Notes: generated by a model from the sequence alone, not told the origin. A stretch of DNA of 64,000 nucleotides from Citrobacter freundii ATCC 8090 = MTCC 1658 = NBRC 12681 (GCF_011064845.1 NZ_CP049015.1:2046001-2110000); one strand, 5' to 3'; numbered from the stretch's first letter, positions 14,927 through 23,880 are shown. Numbers and translations: made by a program.

Positions 14927-15436
14927 TTAGCTAAAAAAAGGCAAAACGAGACTAAAGCCTCCGACATAAAGCGCTGACCAGGTCGCCGCAGAGATCAGAC
15001 TGACTGCATACACTTTCACTGGATGAAGATGCAACATTCCAGCAACTAATGGCACAATGTAACGCAGCACGGCAATAAAGCGCGAAGTAAAAAGTATCGG
15101 TACAGAACTGTTTTGCAACCGGCGTCGAACCCGTACTACTGTATCGGCATGACGCGACATGATGCGTGCCAGCCAGGGTAGATGTCCCATCATCATTCCA
15201 AGGTGATAATTAACAATTGTCCCGCACCATGCGCCAATCATTACAGCAATTCCCGCTTCCCATGGCGCAATAGTCGCCTTGCCGACGGAAATTACAGCAA
15301 CCAACATAACAGATGCTGGCGGTAATACAGCTGAAATGAGGAACGTAGATTTTGCGAATGCTATTCCAAAAAGCAGGCCCCACAGGCTGAAAGGATGAAG
15401 CGCGAAATGGCTCATCAACGCGTTTACCCACTCCAT
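14927..15436 (-). CDS. DedA-family (VTT domain) inner-membrane protein
   Basis: The 169-residue polytopic protein has the DedA/SNARE-associated pattern. It shows an early re-entrant region (AKSTFLISAVLPPASVMLVAVIS), a GxxxG-rich helix (IGAWCGTIVNYHLGMMMG) and the family motif near FTSRFIAVLRYIVPLVAGMLHL, which corresponds to FGRFIPGLRTFVPLVAG in DedA. DedA proteins are implicated in lipid-carrier flipping and envelope homeostasis. GGAGAAG precedes the ATG. The acidic residues usual before the re-entrant loop are not obvious, so activity is uncertain. It is the only non-SOS gene between icd copies 2 and 3. Confidence 0.8.
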   Translation of the reverse strand: MEWVNALMSHFALHPFSLWGLLFGIAFAKSTFLISAVLPPASVMLVAVISVGKATIAPWEAGIAVMIGAWCGTIVNYHLGMMMGHLPWLARIMSRHADTVVRVRRRLQNSSVPILFTSRFIAVLRYIVPLVAGMLHLHPVKVYAVSLISAATWSALYVGGFSLVLPFFS

Positions 15437-15610
15437 CAATGCTTCTCCAGTTAAGGTTCCTTGGCTATTTAACCGCGATACGGCTTAATCAGGCCTCAAC
15501 ACAGATGAATTACTGACTGCTGCACTTAATCCCGGCTGTGACAGCTGTCTGCGTATAGCAGCAGAATACAGTTGAGCGGGATAGGGTAAAGGAAGATGAA
15601 TCGAACGCAC

Positions 15611-15853
15611 TTAATCTGAAACCAGCCACATATCAGCCTCTTCAAACATTTCCTGGACAGTACGGCTTATCTGTTCCTTCTCGTGCTTGCTGGCGTCAGT
15701 GTTGATCGCCGGCAATGTCATCATCGGTTTAACCCGGACATCAGCGTCGGGGAAAATCCGGTGAACCCTCTTGGTCAATTCGCCCAGAATGATATCTTTT
15801 GCACCGGGTAGACCATCAAAATTCCTTTTGTCATAAACGAGTTCCACGAACAT
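15611..15853 (-). CDS. DinI/MsgA-like protein, copy 2
   Basis: The 80 residues are identical to the protein at 11364 except at the C-terminus (EEADMWLVSD here, EEAEFWLVRE there). The EADMWLVS ending is closer to what I recall for Salmonella MsgA. It is divergent from a truncated umuD'-like gene across a LexA box, the same layout as copy 1. Expected role: RecA modulation during SOS. Confidence 0.88.
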   Translation of the reverse strand: MFVELVYDKRNFDGLPGAKDIILGELTKRVHRIFPDADVRVKPMMTLPAINTDASKHEKEQISRTVQEMFEEADMWLVSD

Positions 15854-15868
15854 TGCTTATCGCCTTTT

Positions 15869-15888
15869 TGCTGGATGGATATACAGTA
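15869..15888. promoter_or_regulatory. LexA box, copy 2
   Basis: CTGGATGGATATACAG (15871-15886) is the same operator as at 11622-11641, with TG instead of TA on the left flank. It lies 16 bp from the dinI-like start. Confidence 0.68.
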
Positions 15889-15931
15889 CTTATATTGTGT
15901 TTTTATCCGGTATTCAAGAGAGGGCATAAAC

Positions 15932-16153
15932 ATGGGCTTTCCTTCACCTGCGGCAGATTATGTTGAAACACGAATCTCCCTCGATCAGCAACTAATCAGC
16001 CAGCCCGCAGCGACTTATTTCATGCGGGCATCGCGTTCACATTTCAGGGAAGGAATACTTCAGGGGGCGCTGTTTGTTGTGGATGCTTCACTTACTGCCT
16101 GCGATGGCTCATTGCTGATATGTGCAACCTACTCCCTATTAATTAAGACTTAG
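15932..16153 (+). pseudogene. Truncated umuD'-like gene, copy 2
   Basis: It starts MGFPSPAADYVETRISL like copy 1 and follows it to SLLICA (residue 65), after which unrelated codons lead to a stop. The Ser of RASRSH is retained, but the segment with the catalytic Lys (DGEFRIKR in copy 1) is lost, so the product cannot have the full UmuD' fold. The break coincides with a switch to attR-type DNA. The small gene present before copy 1 is missing here. Confidence 0.85.
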
Positions 16154-16293
16154 CGATGTCGCTAATGCCTGGCGGACTTCCGCTTCTAGCTAATAGCGAA
16201 TTTCAGCGACTGTAAAAGCTTCACCATTAAGGTTTGTCATTGGTCGCAACATGTTGAATGTGCTGGCGTGAAAAACTTGGATTCTTGGCGAAA

Positions 16294-16308
16294 ACTCTTC
16301 CCCAAAAC
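16294..16308 (+). repeat. ACTCTTCCCCAAAAC arm-type repeat at the distal right end
   Basis: Exact copy of 9171-9185 and 14495-14509, about 115 bp ahead of the third icd 3' copy. Confidence 0.5.
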
Positions 16309-16424
16309 TAAAACCAAAGTTTAGATAATCAATGAGTTTAAAATGGTAGCTACTGGCTGATTTGAAAGTAGAGAGGATGATAATTTCAACTTTATCAAAT
16401 GGTTGCTATGATTGTAGCAATGAA

Positions 16425-16640
16425 ATGTTGCGCCACATAGGGTGGACCGAAGCGACTGACTTAATTGTTAAAGGCATGGAAGGTGCGATCAACGCCAGGA
16501 CCGTAACCTATGATTTCGAACGTCTGATGGACGGCGCTAAGTTGCTGAAATGTTCAGAGTTTGGTGACGCGATCATCGAAAACATGTAATCCAGATTCTG
16601 GGTTGTATAAGAATGGGAGCCGATTGGTTCCCGTTTTTTT
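16425..16640 (+). repeat. icd 3' end duplication, copy 3 (distal attR or ancestral icd end)
   Basis: The same segment as copies 1 and 2, with a few amino-acid changes ([22 protein letters not shown]), ends FGDAIIENM and includes the terminator. Being the outermost copy, it may be the original chromosomal icd 3' end left behind when the first element integrated. Confidence 0.85.
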
Positions 16641-17095
16641 ACCTGCAAAGTGCTTTCCTGGAACTTAGACTATTAAACTCATTTTAATAGCACTAAAGAT
16701 TTAATTTTTATCTTTGTCATTACAATTCTATTTATTGATAAAAGCTATCCATATCTTTCAATATTTATTTAAATATATTCGGGCATGAGAGCTAACTATA
16801 ATTGAGTGGTGTTTGTATATTGTTGATTTTTAGATGTAAAACAGTCGTTTTAAAAACAAAAAATATTGGGGGGATATTAAATGTGGTGGCGTTTTAATGC
16901 TATTTTACTCTAATCTTAAATCCATTTTTATCAGCATGTTATGACAATTTATTATTCTGAGCGCTAATAATGTCCAAAAAAGAACATTTTTCCCGATTTA
17001 TTTTTTATTACCTTCTGTTTTTATCTTGGCGACATGCTTGAGAAATGAAATTCAAAGCATGACTCCTTATTATGTGTGTTGCTTACTATTAGTTG
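16641..17095. other. AT-rich stretch upstream of the Ail/Lom gene
   Basis: No gene is supported. A direct repeat TGTTTG-N5-TGTTGA at 16810-16826 weakly resembles a PhoP box, but it is about 270 bp from the next start codon. Confidence 0.4.
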
Positions 17096-17590
17096 ATGAT
17101 GAAAATGGTTATTAAAATGCTAAGTTTAAAAACGGGTTTAGTGGCTGTTACATTATGCTTTGCTATGACAGTTTATGCAGGAGAAAGCGTAGTCACCGGC
17201 GGTTATGTACATACCCGGACAGATGGACAGAACCTTAACGGTCTTAACGCTAAATATGGTTATACCCCAGATGAAAGTGATTTAGGCGTTATAACATCCT
17301 TAACTATTTCAGCAAATGACGAAAATGATATAGATCGTGGTTATGGTTCTGCATTAGTCGGTGCAAGTTATAAAGTAAATGATGTGATAAAACCTTATGT
17401 AATGGTGGGTATTGGGAGAGGTGCGATCAAAGCGAATGGTGAAACTGATACTTCTACAGGTTTTGCCTATGGTGCAGGTATTCAATTTACCCCCATTGCA
17501 GCTTTCACTGTTGATGCAGGCTATGAAGGTTCTAAGGTCTTTGGCGCGCAAGCTAATAGTATTGTAGTCGGCGCCGGCTGGAAATTCTAA
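17096..17590 (+). CDS. Ail/Lom/PagC-family outer-membrane protein
   Basis: The protein is about 164 residues, with a signal peptide ending VYAG-ES and an 8-strand OmpX-type barrel. Evidence includes alternating strands, the family patterns VVTGGYVHTR, NGLNAKYGY, SALVGASYKVND.IKPYVMVGIG and GFAYGAGIQF, and the C-terminal sorting signal ending in Phe (VVGAGWKF). The extracellular loops are short compared with PagC or Ail. Ail/PagC proteins serve in adhesion and complement resistance; Salmonella has related genes (envE, pagC) near this locus. Several start codons are possible (17096-17117), all giving the same mature protein. A lipoprotein gene follows after 10 bp. Confidence 0.85.
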   Translation: MMKMVIKMLSLKTGLVAVTLCFAMTVYAGESVVTGGYVHTRTDGQNLNGLNAKYGYTPDESDLGVITSLTISANDENDIDRGYGSALVGASYKVNDVIKPYVMVGIGRGAIKANGETDTSTGFAYGAGIQFTPIAAFTVDAGYEGSKVFGAQANSIVVGAGWKF

Positions 17591-17600
17591 GGTTATTTAT

Positions 17601-17855
17601 ATGAATAAATTAATGATAATACTGGTTGAATTTTCTACTGTTTCTTTGATGTCTGGTTGCGTATCAGAAGAACAACGCTTAGCTAAGTGCGAAGCGAAGG
17701 GAATTAGCCGTGATGTTTGTTATCACGAAGAAAAAGAATATTGGAATAATTACAGTGCTAACATGAGTCGACTGCAGGCTGCTAATACACAAGCAGATGC
17801 TTTTAAAGAGTCTATGAGTGATCGCAAGAAGCATAAGCATTATGATGACGATTAA
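17601..17855 (+). CDS. Small lipoprotein
   Basis: The 84-residue protein has a lipoprotein signal peptide with lipobox LMSGC (Cys20) and a hydrophilic, highly charged mature part ending in a His/Lys/Asp-rich tail (DRKKHKHYDDD). Ser-free positions after Cys (CVSEEQ) are compatible with outer-membrane sorting. AAGG lies 8 bases before the ATG. It is 10 bp downstream of the Ail/Lom gene and likely co-transcribed. I do not know its function; the His-rich tail may bind metal. Confidence 0.7.
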   Translation: MNKLMIILVEFSTVSLMSGCVSEEQRLAKCEAKGISRDVCYHEEKEYWNNYSANMSRLQAANTQADAFKESMSDRKKHKHYDDD

Positions 17856-18120
17856 TATTTTAGACCACGTACATACTGTCTTGAGTGCTTATGTTCTTAA
17901 CATTATAATCATTTATTAATTATTCCAATGCTTATGCTCAGGAATCACTCTCAAAAGCGTATTTTTTTCTGTATATAGTGATGAAATAATGCAGCGCCAG
18001 CATGGACTGCAATCAGAAGTAACAGATATTGGCGAGTTGACTCCCCCCAAGGCCAGAGGTATTTATGATAACAATGGCCTTACTTTGGTTTGAGAAAAAC
18101 GCTTCGCCTGCTGTATGCAA

Positions 18121-18393
18121 TCATTCTTTTGATGAAAGTTTGTACGGGAATACGTGCAGGGCATTGGCTGCAATGGGGTAAACACCAAGGCCTTCTGTTC
18201 GAGCTTTAATTTCCTCGAATGAGAGTGAAGGGGAAGGTTCTCGTCCTCCCCACAGATTAATACCTTCAGGAACATCGTCCCGACTGTACTCCTCGGCGAT
18301 CTCAATAGTTCCGCCGCTATTCAATTCGATCACGACGCTTTTTCCGTCAACAGGAATGAGATTCCCTTCATTGTCAGTGATAAAGATTTTCAT
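18121..18393 (-). CDS. Hypothetical cytoplasmic protein, 90 residues
   Basis: The protein starts MKIFITDNEGNLIPVDGKSV and is mostly beta-strand with an acidic middle (IEIAEEYSRDDVPEG). The ATG at 18393 is preceded by AGAGGTAAGCAA, a good Shine-Dalgarno; an upstream ATG at 18420 would add nine unrelated residues. No family is recognised. It stands alone between the lipoprotein and the EAL gene. Confidence 0.55.
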   Translation of the reverse strand: MKIFITDNEGNLIPVDGKSVVIELNSGGTIEIAEEYSRDDVPEGINLWGGREPSPSLSFEEIKARTEGLGVYPIAANALHVFPYKLSSKE

Positions 18394-18577
18394 TTGCTTA
18401 CCTCTTATTAGTACATTCATATGATAGCAAAATTGGAAGGAGGGATGTCATTATCGTTATGATCTTTCCAGGGATTATTTTTTATTTCTTATGTTGTAGC
18501 TTTGGAAGTGTGACTGGGCGCATGGCGACTTTTGATTCTATCTACCATGCTCTGTAGAGATAAATTAGAACACGTCA

Positions 18578-20147
18578 ATGCTCATCGCAACGACTGATCA
18601 GTTTTCACCACGGGACATGAGAATGCGCAAAGTACTTTTACCGGTAACCGCTGCGGTGTGTCTTTTTTTGATAGGTGTTTTTATTCTTAATATGCAGCTG
18701 TGGTATTCCTCTTCGACAGAAATCCTTGGAGGAGCCAGATATGCCGCGAAAAATATGGATAACATACTGGATGAAGCTTTCCAGGCAACTCGAACCGCTA
18801 TGCACATCGCCGAAAAAAAATGCGATCTGGAGGGTCAATACCAACTTGGAACTGAAGCTGCACTTCGCCCTCATTTGCGAACGCTGATCATTATCCGACA
18901 GGGGAAGCTTTGGTGTACGTCACTGCCAGGTAATCGGATCTTGCTTAAGCAAATTCCGGTGATTACTGATACAAATTTGCTGCTTACTCCCGCAAGAAAT
19001 ACGGAAAATGAGATACCCGTTCTGCTGTATCAAACTCGTTTTCAAACCAACCACATCATTGTCACTATTAGCGGGGTGCATATCCGTGGAGCATTGAATG
19101 TTCCGTTAAAGGGGGTGACATATTCACTACTCGTAGGTGACGAAGTGCTTGGTTTATTGGGTGATGTGAAAACCGTTACAGCAAGCTCACAGATGTCTGG
19201 TCAGGTGAATTCCGCAAAGTATCCGTTCAGCATTATTTATAATGAACCGCCATTGTTTAGTGCAAAAAGGCTGGTTACACAAGGTTCAGGGATTCTGGTT
19301 TTTATCCTGTTAATATCTTTCGCAGCCGCTTATGCCATTGATAAATATCTAAATAAGAACGATACCCCAGAAGAAACGTTGCGCAGAGCGATAGTAAAAG
19401 GAGAGATCGTGCCTTTTTATCAACCTATCGTAAATGGTCGTGAGGGGACGTTACGTGGTGTTGAAGTGCTGGCCCGATGGAAACATCCAACAGCCGGATA
19501 TATCTCTCCTGCCTCCTTCATTCCCGTCGCCGAAAAATCAGGCACTGATAGTGCCACTAACTCAAAGTCTGATGAGGCAGGTTGCGGCGAATATGAACGC
19601 CATTGCCAGCAAACTGCCATCTGGATTCCATGTCGGTATTAACTTCAGCGCATCCCATATCACTACCCCTACATTTGTTGAAGAGTGTCTGAAATTCAAA
19701 GATAGCTTCAGCCGCCATGATCTCAACCTGGTGATTGAAGTTACTGAGCGTGAGCCATTACATATAGATGAAGAACTTGTGCAGAGGCTTAATATCCTGC
19801 ATGAAATTGGCTTTGTGATTGCGCTTGATGATTTTGGTACGGGCTATTCCGGGCTTTCTTATTTGCATGACCTGCACATTGATTACATTAAAATCGATCA
19901 GAGCTTTGTGGGAAGGGTTAATGATCTTCCCGATTCAACCCGAATTTTGGATTGTGTTCTCGATCTGGCGCGCAAGCTATCTTTAAGCATCGTTGCAGAA
20001 GGAGTTGAAACGAAGGCCCAGCTCGATTATCTCAACAAAAACAACATTGTTTTCCTGCAAGGGTACTATTTCTATAAACCAGTAACCTTCACTGAGTTTG
20101 TCATTATTCTGCTGGCAAAGCCTAAAGTGAAGGTTTTTGTCGAATAA
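18578..20147 (+). pseudogene. CSS-motif / EAL c-di-GMP phosphodiesterase, frameshifted
   Basis: Two adjacent frames together encode one protein of about 520 residues. The N-terminal helix is followed by a periplasmic CSS domain (Cys in EKKCDLE, CTS in LWCTSLPG), a second helix (ILVFILLISFAAAYAI) and a full EAL domain. Frame 1 reads through GVEVLARWKHP to VAEKSG. Frame 2 continues with LIVPLTQSL, NFSASH, EVTERE, DDFGTGYS, KIDQSFV, AEGVET and QGYYFYKP. One extra base at about 19544 (GGC-A-CTG) shifts the frame. All EAL catalytic motifs survive, so the mutation is recent, or a sequencing artefact. If intact it would be a membrane c-di-GMP phosphodiesterase of the PdeB/PdeC type. Confidence 0.85.
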
Positions 20148-20316
20148 ATACAGGATAACCTTATTGATGAAAAGGGGGCATGAAATCTGCTTCGGGAGTA
20201 AAAATCCGATGATTATCTTTATTGTGAGACAAATCTCAGATTATGTTATTTAAAATCTATACCCTTATCGATGTAGTGGTTATTTGTGTTTTCATATACA
20301 GCAACTGGATAATGGC

Positions 20317-20514
20317 ATGGCAGATATAACATTCGCGATGGAGCGTGATTCAAGTCACAGTGCAGCGAAAAAAGAGTTGGATGTACGAAACAATACGAAG
20401 TACACAAACCGCAACCAGCTTGTGATTGCCGCAGCACTGTTTTTAGGTGGTATCGTCGGGGTTATTGTTTTGGCATTGTATCTAATGGTGCATGAAGGGG
20501 TGTTTCTGTATTAA
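20317..20514 (+). CDS. Small single-span membrane protein
   Basis: A 65-residue frame begins MADITFAMERDSSHSAAKKE. It has a hydrophilic N-terminal half and one clear transmembrane helix (LVIAAALFLGGIVGVIVLALY). There is no strong ribosome-binding site and no recognised family. It is reported because the hydrophobic segment and composition look coding. Confidence 0.4.
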   Translation: MADITFAMERDSSHSAAKKELDVRNNTKYTNRNQLVIAAALFLGGIVGVIVLALYLMVHEGVFLY

Positions 20515-20545
20515 TCATTTAAATATTCTTATCGTTGGTGTATTG

Positions 20546-21322
20546 CTAGTAGGAGGTGGAACAAGCTACTTCTTCTGTATTGATGAACGGAATAACATCG
20601 TAGGGAATAGCTGTTTGTGGAGAAAGATTGTAGATCTTACCGTCATAGTGGCTACTTACATAAGAAAATGATCTTAATATAAAGCTAAGATCAGCGGGTA
20701 GAGTCGTGGGTTGAGCGTTAACTTCATTGTAAAACCGTTTACAGCTACCTTTCAAATCTAAACCTGAAAAAATTATTCTTTCAAATTTTAGACTAATGGC
20801 TATTTGTAACGCGCTAAATGCGACCGTAGCACTACCAAAATGACCATGTGCTACATCAGTTGAAAATGCAATTGTTTTCACTTTTCTGAATGCAGAGCAT
20901 TTAATTCGAAGATTCCTGTTAGTCATTGTTTTTATTTTATAGCGAATCTTTCTACCGATACCACCTCTGGATTTGCAAATGTCCTTTAACAGAAAACATG
21001 TGTTGAGCAAGCTCTCTGCCTCTGTTGAATTAGCTCTTTTAATAACATCTTCACTAATAAAGGTATGCTGAGCATAGGCGGAATACTTATAAAATAAGTC
21101 TTTATTGTTTTCATAAAAAGAACCGTCACAAACAACATAAAGAAATACAGGGATATTGTTGTTAATTAAATAGCCTGCGCTACCATTTACGCAAATGCAG
21201 CTTTTACTACGCATTATCTCAAGGGGCGTATCTAATGATGAAGGTCCAGACAAGTAAATAATACAATCATCGGAAACTCTTTCACCCATTATTCCATTAA
21301 GTATTTCGTGTGTGATGAGCAT
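20546..21322 (-). CDS. WaaZ (RfaZ)-like LPS core biosynthesis protein
   Basis: The protein of about 258 residues contains patterns I associate with WaaZ: IYLSGPSSLDTPLEIMRSK near the start, CVNGSAGYLINNNIPVFLYVV, GLDLKGSCKRFYNE and IYNLSPQTAIPYDVIPFI. WaaZ is needed for adding a third Kdo-type sugar in the inner core of some enterobacterial LPS. The gene lies far from the waa cluster and is AT-rich, so it is probably an acquired paralogue. ATG 21322 is my choice; a TTG 18 codons upstream is possible. Family assignment is from memory of motifs and is moderate. Confidence 0.55.
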   Translation of the reverse strand: MLITHEILNGIMGERVSDDCIIYLSGPSSLDTPLEIMRSKSCICVNGSAGYLINNNIPVFLYVVCDGSFYENNKDLFYKYSAYAQHTFISEDVIKRANSTEAESLLNTCFLLKDICKSRGGIGRKIRYKIKTMTNRNLRIKCSAFRKVKTIAFSTDVAHGHFGSATVAFSALQIAISLKFERIIFSGLDLKGSCKRFYNEVNAQPTTLPADLSFILRSFSYVSSHYDGKIYNLSPQTAIPYDVIPFINTEEVACSTSY

Positions 21323-21745
21323 GGCGGTTACCGTGGATGTTATTTTTGAAATAATAACATTGAGTATCCGTTCCAAATCAAAGAAGATGTTTCTTTTTGT
21401 TTTTTAAACTTGAAGAATTGATTATGTGAATGTATTTTTATTATTATTTTGATAAATGTTTTTTGAGAGTAAGGTCTGGTAACTCAGAAAAATATGATGA
21501 TGTTGGCTTTTGTTTTTCGGTTTTTAAAATCTAGGCATTTGTTGTGTGAATAAATCTGATTCTGGTGTTCTTGCCTGGTAAGAATTTAACATGAAAATTA
21601 GTTACTTTTAGTTACAGGTGGCTGAGAGTGTTTTAATCATATCCTTATAAAGAGTGCGATTTTATAACATCATCCGCCTGTTATTTGATGTAACATAATT
21701 CCTGACGGGCTATCAATTCCAGTCCGTCAGGAAGGGAAAACAACA
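21323..21745. other. Intergenic stretch, AT-rich; receptor 3' hairpin
   Basis: No gene. CCTGACGG/CCGTCAGG (21701-21708 with 21724-21731) forms a hairpin just past the receptor stop codon and may act as its transcript end, although the T-run is weak. Confidence 0.5.
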
Positions 21746-23833
21746 TTAGAACTGATAGTTTAACGATACCCAGTAGTTACGGCCCGGGTTTACGTATCCG
21801 GTAGTGGATTGTGCAGTCTGATAATAATCACCTGCGTAGGTGCTATTACGGCCCACCTGGTAAAGTTTAACCTCGCTAAAGTCTTTATCCAGCACGTTAT
21901 TAACTGCCGTATTAAGTGTCAGATCTTTGGTCAGTTTGTAAGACATTCCCATGTCCAGGACGGTCCAGGCTTTTAAATTAGCACCTTTATCGTCATAGAC
22001 GGCTTTTTGTACTGCGCTGAGATTGTCGTAATTTTCCGTGAAGCGTGGGGCCTTACCGCGATAACGTGCGCTCAGCCAGGCGTTCATATCTTCCGTTGCC
22101 TGCCAGTTCAGACGGGCGTTAGCCATATGCTTTGGTGTATAGCTTAACGGCGCGCCTTTATTGTCACCATCTTTTTGCTTGCTCTGAGTGTAGGTGTAGT
22201 TGAGAGATAAGGTCAGCACATCCGACCATAGAGGGAAGGTGCTGGCAAATTCAACGCCATCGGTCCTCGCCTTGCCGCTGTTGGTATAACTGTTGGTATT
22301 ATCATCGATAGAATACGAGACAATTTTATTTTTGTATTCAGTATAGAAGCCGGTAATGTTGGCGTTAAGCCCGGCGTTGTTCTCGTAATACAGCCCGGTT
22401 TCGTAGCTGATGCTTTCCTCAGGTTTGAGGTCCGGGTTACCGACTGTATTCACCGTTCCCTGCGCGGTTACACCGCTGATCCCGTTATGTAACTGGCTCA
22501 GTGATGGTGCTTTATAACCTGTCGTTACGCCGCCTTTGAGGGTCCATTCATCAGATACGTCCCAGACCATATACGCACGTGGGCTGAGATGACCGCCAAA
22601 GACATCGTTATGCTCATAGCGTGTTCCTGCGGTTAAGGCCAGCGAATCGAGAATATGCCATTCATCTTCGGCATAGGCTGCCCACGTTTTTTGGTGGAAC
22701 GTCTCGCCGGTATTGGCCAGCACCACACCATCTTTCATCCGTGCATCCCAATATTCCCCGCCGAGGGTTAACAGATGCGAATCACCTAGTGGTGTCAGCA
22801 GCACGGAGTCCAGAATGACGTTGGTGTTCTTCAGTTCACGCGCGTCACCGGCCCGACCTGCGTTCTCTGGCGTGAGTGCGGAGGAGACTAGTTGTCGGCC
22901 CTTGTTCTCGGTTTCATTCCAGCCGAGGGAGGATTTCCAGGTGCCGAACGTTAAGGCGGTATCGTGGCCGAGGGTCACTTTGTTACGCTCATAGCGCAGC
23001 GTTTTATCATAACCTCCCGTCAGGTTACCCAACTGACCGTCATCGTTATCATAACGCTGTCTGGCGGAGTCGAGATCCAGCCACAGCGTATTGCTTTCAT
23101 TGGCTGTCCAGTCGAATCGCGTACCAATATTGTAGTTTTCCGACTCGGTTGGATAAGGTACGCGGGTGGAAGAGGTATCGCTCAGCGAAGTGACGCTGGA
23201 ACCCTGACGCTGAGTTGTGCTCCCCCGAACCTGCATATCCAGTACGCCCGCGATTAACGGGCCGCTTGACCAAAAGTTGGCGACCGTACTGTTACCCCAT
23301 TTATTGCTCTCTTGCAGGTTAACGCCGGTATTGATGGAAGTGCTCCATTTATCGGTGCTTTTTTTGGTGATGATATTCACCACGCCACCGATTGCGTCGG
23401 AGCCATAAAGCGTCGACATCGGGCCGCGGATAACCTCAATATGATCGATTGCCGCCAGCGGGGGCATAAAGCTGGTATTCATGGCAGAGAAGCCGTTTGG
23501 CGTCACGTCGCTGCTGCCGTTTTGACGAATACCGTCAATCAGGATCAAGGTATAGCTGGCGGGCATGCCACGGATGCTGATCTCCAGACCGCCAGTTTTA
23601 CCGGTGCTGCTTTCAACATCTACCCCTTCAACAGAACGCAGGGCTTCACCTAAGTCATTATATTTATTGGTTTGTAACTCTTGCTGCGAAATAACAGAGA
23701 CGCTGGCGGCGGCATTGGTGATTTTCTTTTCGTAACCGGAAGCGGTTACCACCATGACATCTTCAGCAAATACCAGGGGGCTGGAAAATCCTAAACAGGA
23801 CAGAACGACAGAGGCAACGGGTTTTAAACGCAT
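21746..23833 (-). CDS. TonB-dependent outer-membrane receptor (CirA/FepA-like)
   Basis: The 695-residue receptor has a signal peptide (MRLKPVASVVLSCLGFSSPLVFA) and a TonB box region EDVMVVTAS. The plug domain shows LGEALRSVEGVDVE, GLEISIRGMPASYTLILIDG and IEVIRGPMSTLYGSDAIGGVVNIITKK. A 22-strand barrel follows and ends in the sorting signal WVSLNYQF. The overall pattern is closest to CirA-type catecholate receptors, but it is distinct from CirA itself. AAGGAAG lies 7 bases before the ATG at 23833. A perfect Fur-type palindrome lies 48 bp upstream. It is divergent from a NikR-box transporter operon, so a metallophore other than an iron siderophore is possible. Confidence 0.9.
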   Translation of the reverse strand: MRLKPVASVVLSCLGFSSPLVFAEDVMVVTASGYEKKITNAAASVSVISQQELQTNKYNDLGEALRSVEGVDVESSTGKTGGLEISIRGMPASYTLILIDGIRQNGSSDVTPNGFSAMNTSFMPPLAAIDHIEVIRGPMSTLYGSDAIGGVVNIITKKSTDKWSTSINTGVNLQESNKWGNSTVANFWSSGPLIAGVLDMQVRGSTTQRQGSSVTSLSDTSSTRVPYPTESENYNIGTRFDWTANESNTLWLDLDSARQRYDNDDGQLGNLTGGYDKTLRYERNKVTLGHDTALTFGTWKSSLGWNETENKGRQLVSSALTPENAGRAGDARELKNTNVILDSVLLTPLGDSHLLTLGGEYWDARMKDGVVLANTGETFHQKTWAAYAEDEWHILDSLALTAGTRYEHNDVFGGHLSPRAYMVWDVSDEWTLKGGVTTGYKAPSLSQLHNGISGVTAQGTVNTVGNPDLKPEESISYETGLYYENNAGLNANITGFYTEYKNKIVSYSIDDNTNSYTNSGKARTDGVEFASTFPLWSDVLTLSLNYTYTQSKQKDGDNKGAPLSYTPKHMANARLNWQATEDMNAWLSARYRGKAPRFTENYDNLSAVQKAVYDDKGANLKAWTVLDMGMSYKLTKDLTLNTAVNNVLDKDFSEVKLYQVGRNSTYAGDYYQTAQSTTGYVNPGRNYWVSLNYQF

Positions 23834-23880
23834 AGTCAAACTTCCTTTGTTAAAAATCAAAGGCAGTAAGATAAGTGATC

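Noticed and set aside
16362..16589. Second short frame with the icd tail
   Set aside because: Same reason: an attachment-site duplication, not an independent gene.
3189..16640. A complete, inducible prophage
   Set aside because: No replication, capsid, tail, portal or lysis genes are visible; only integration, SOS and cargo genes remain.
16810..16826. PhoP box (TGTTTG-N5-TGTTGA) for the Ail/Lom gene
   Set aside because: Two mismatches and about 270 bp from the gene; too weak to list as a regulatory feature.
21746..23833. Calling the TonB receptor CirA itself
   Set aside because: The plug resembles CirA, but length, barrel sequence and neighbourhood differ, so it is left without a symbol.
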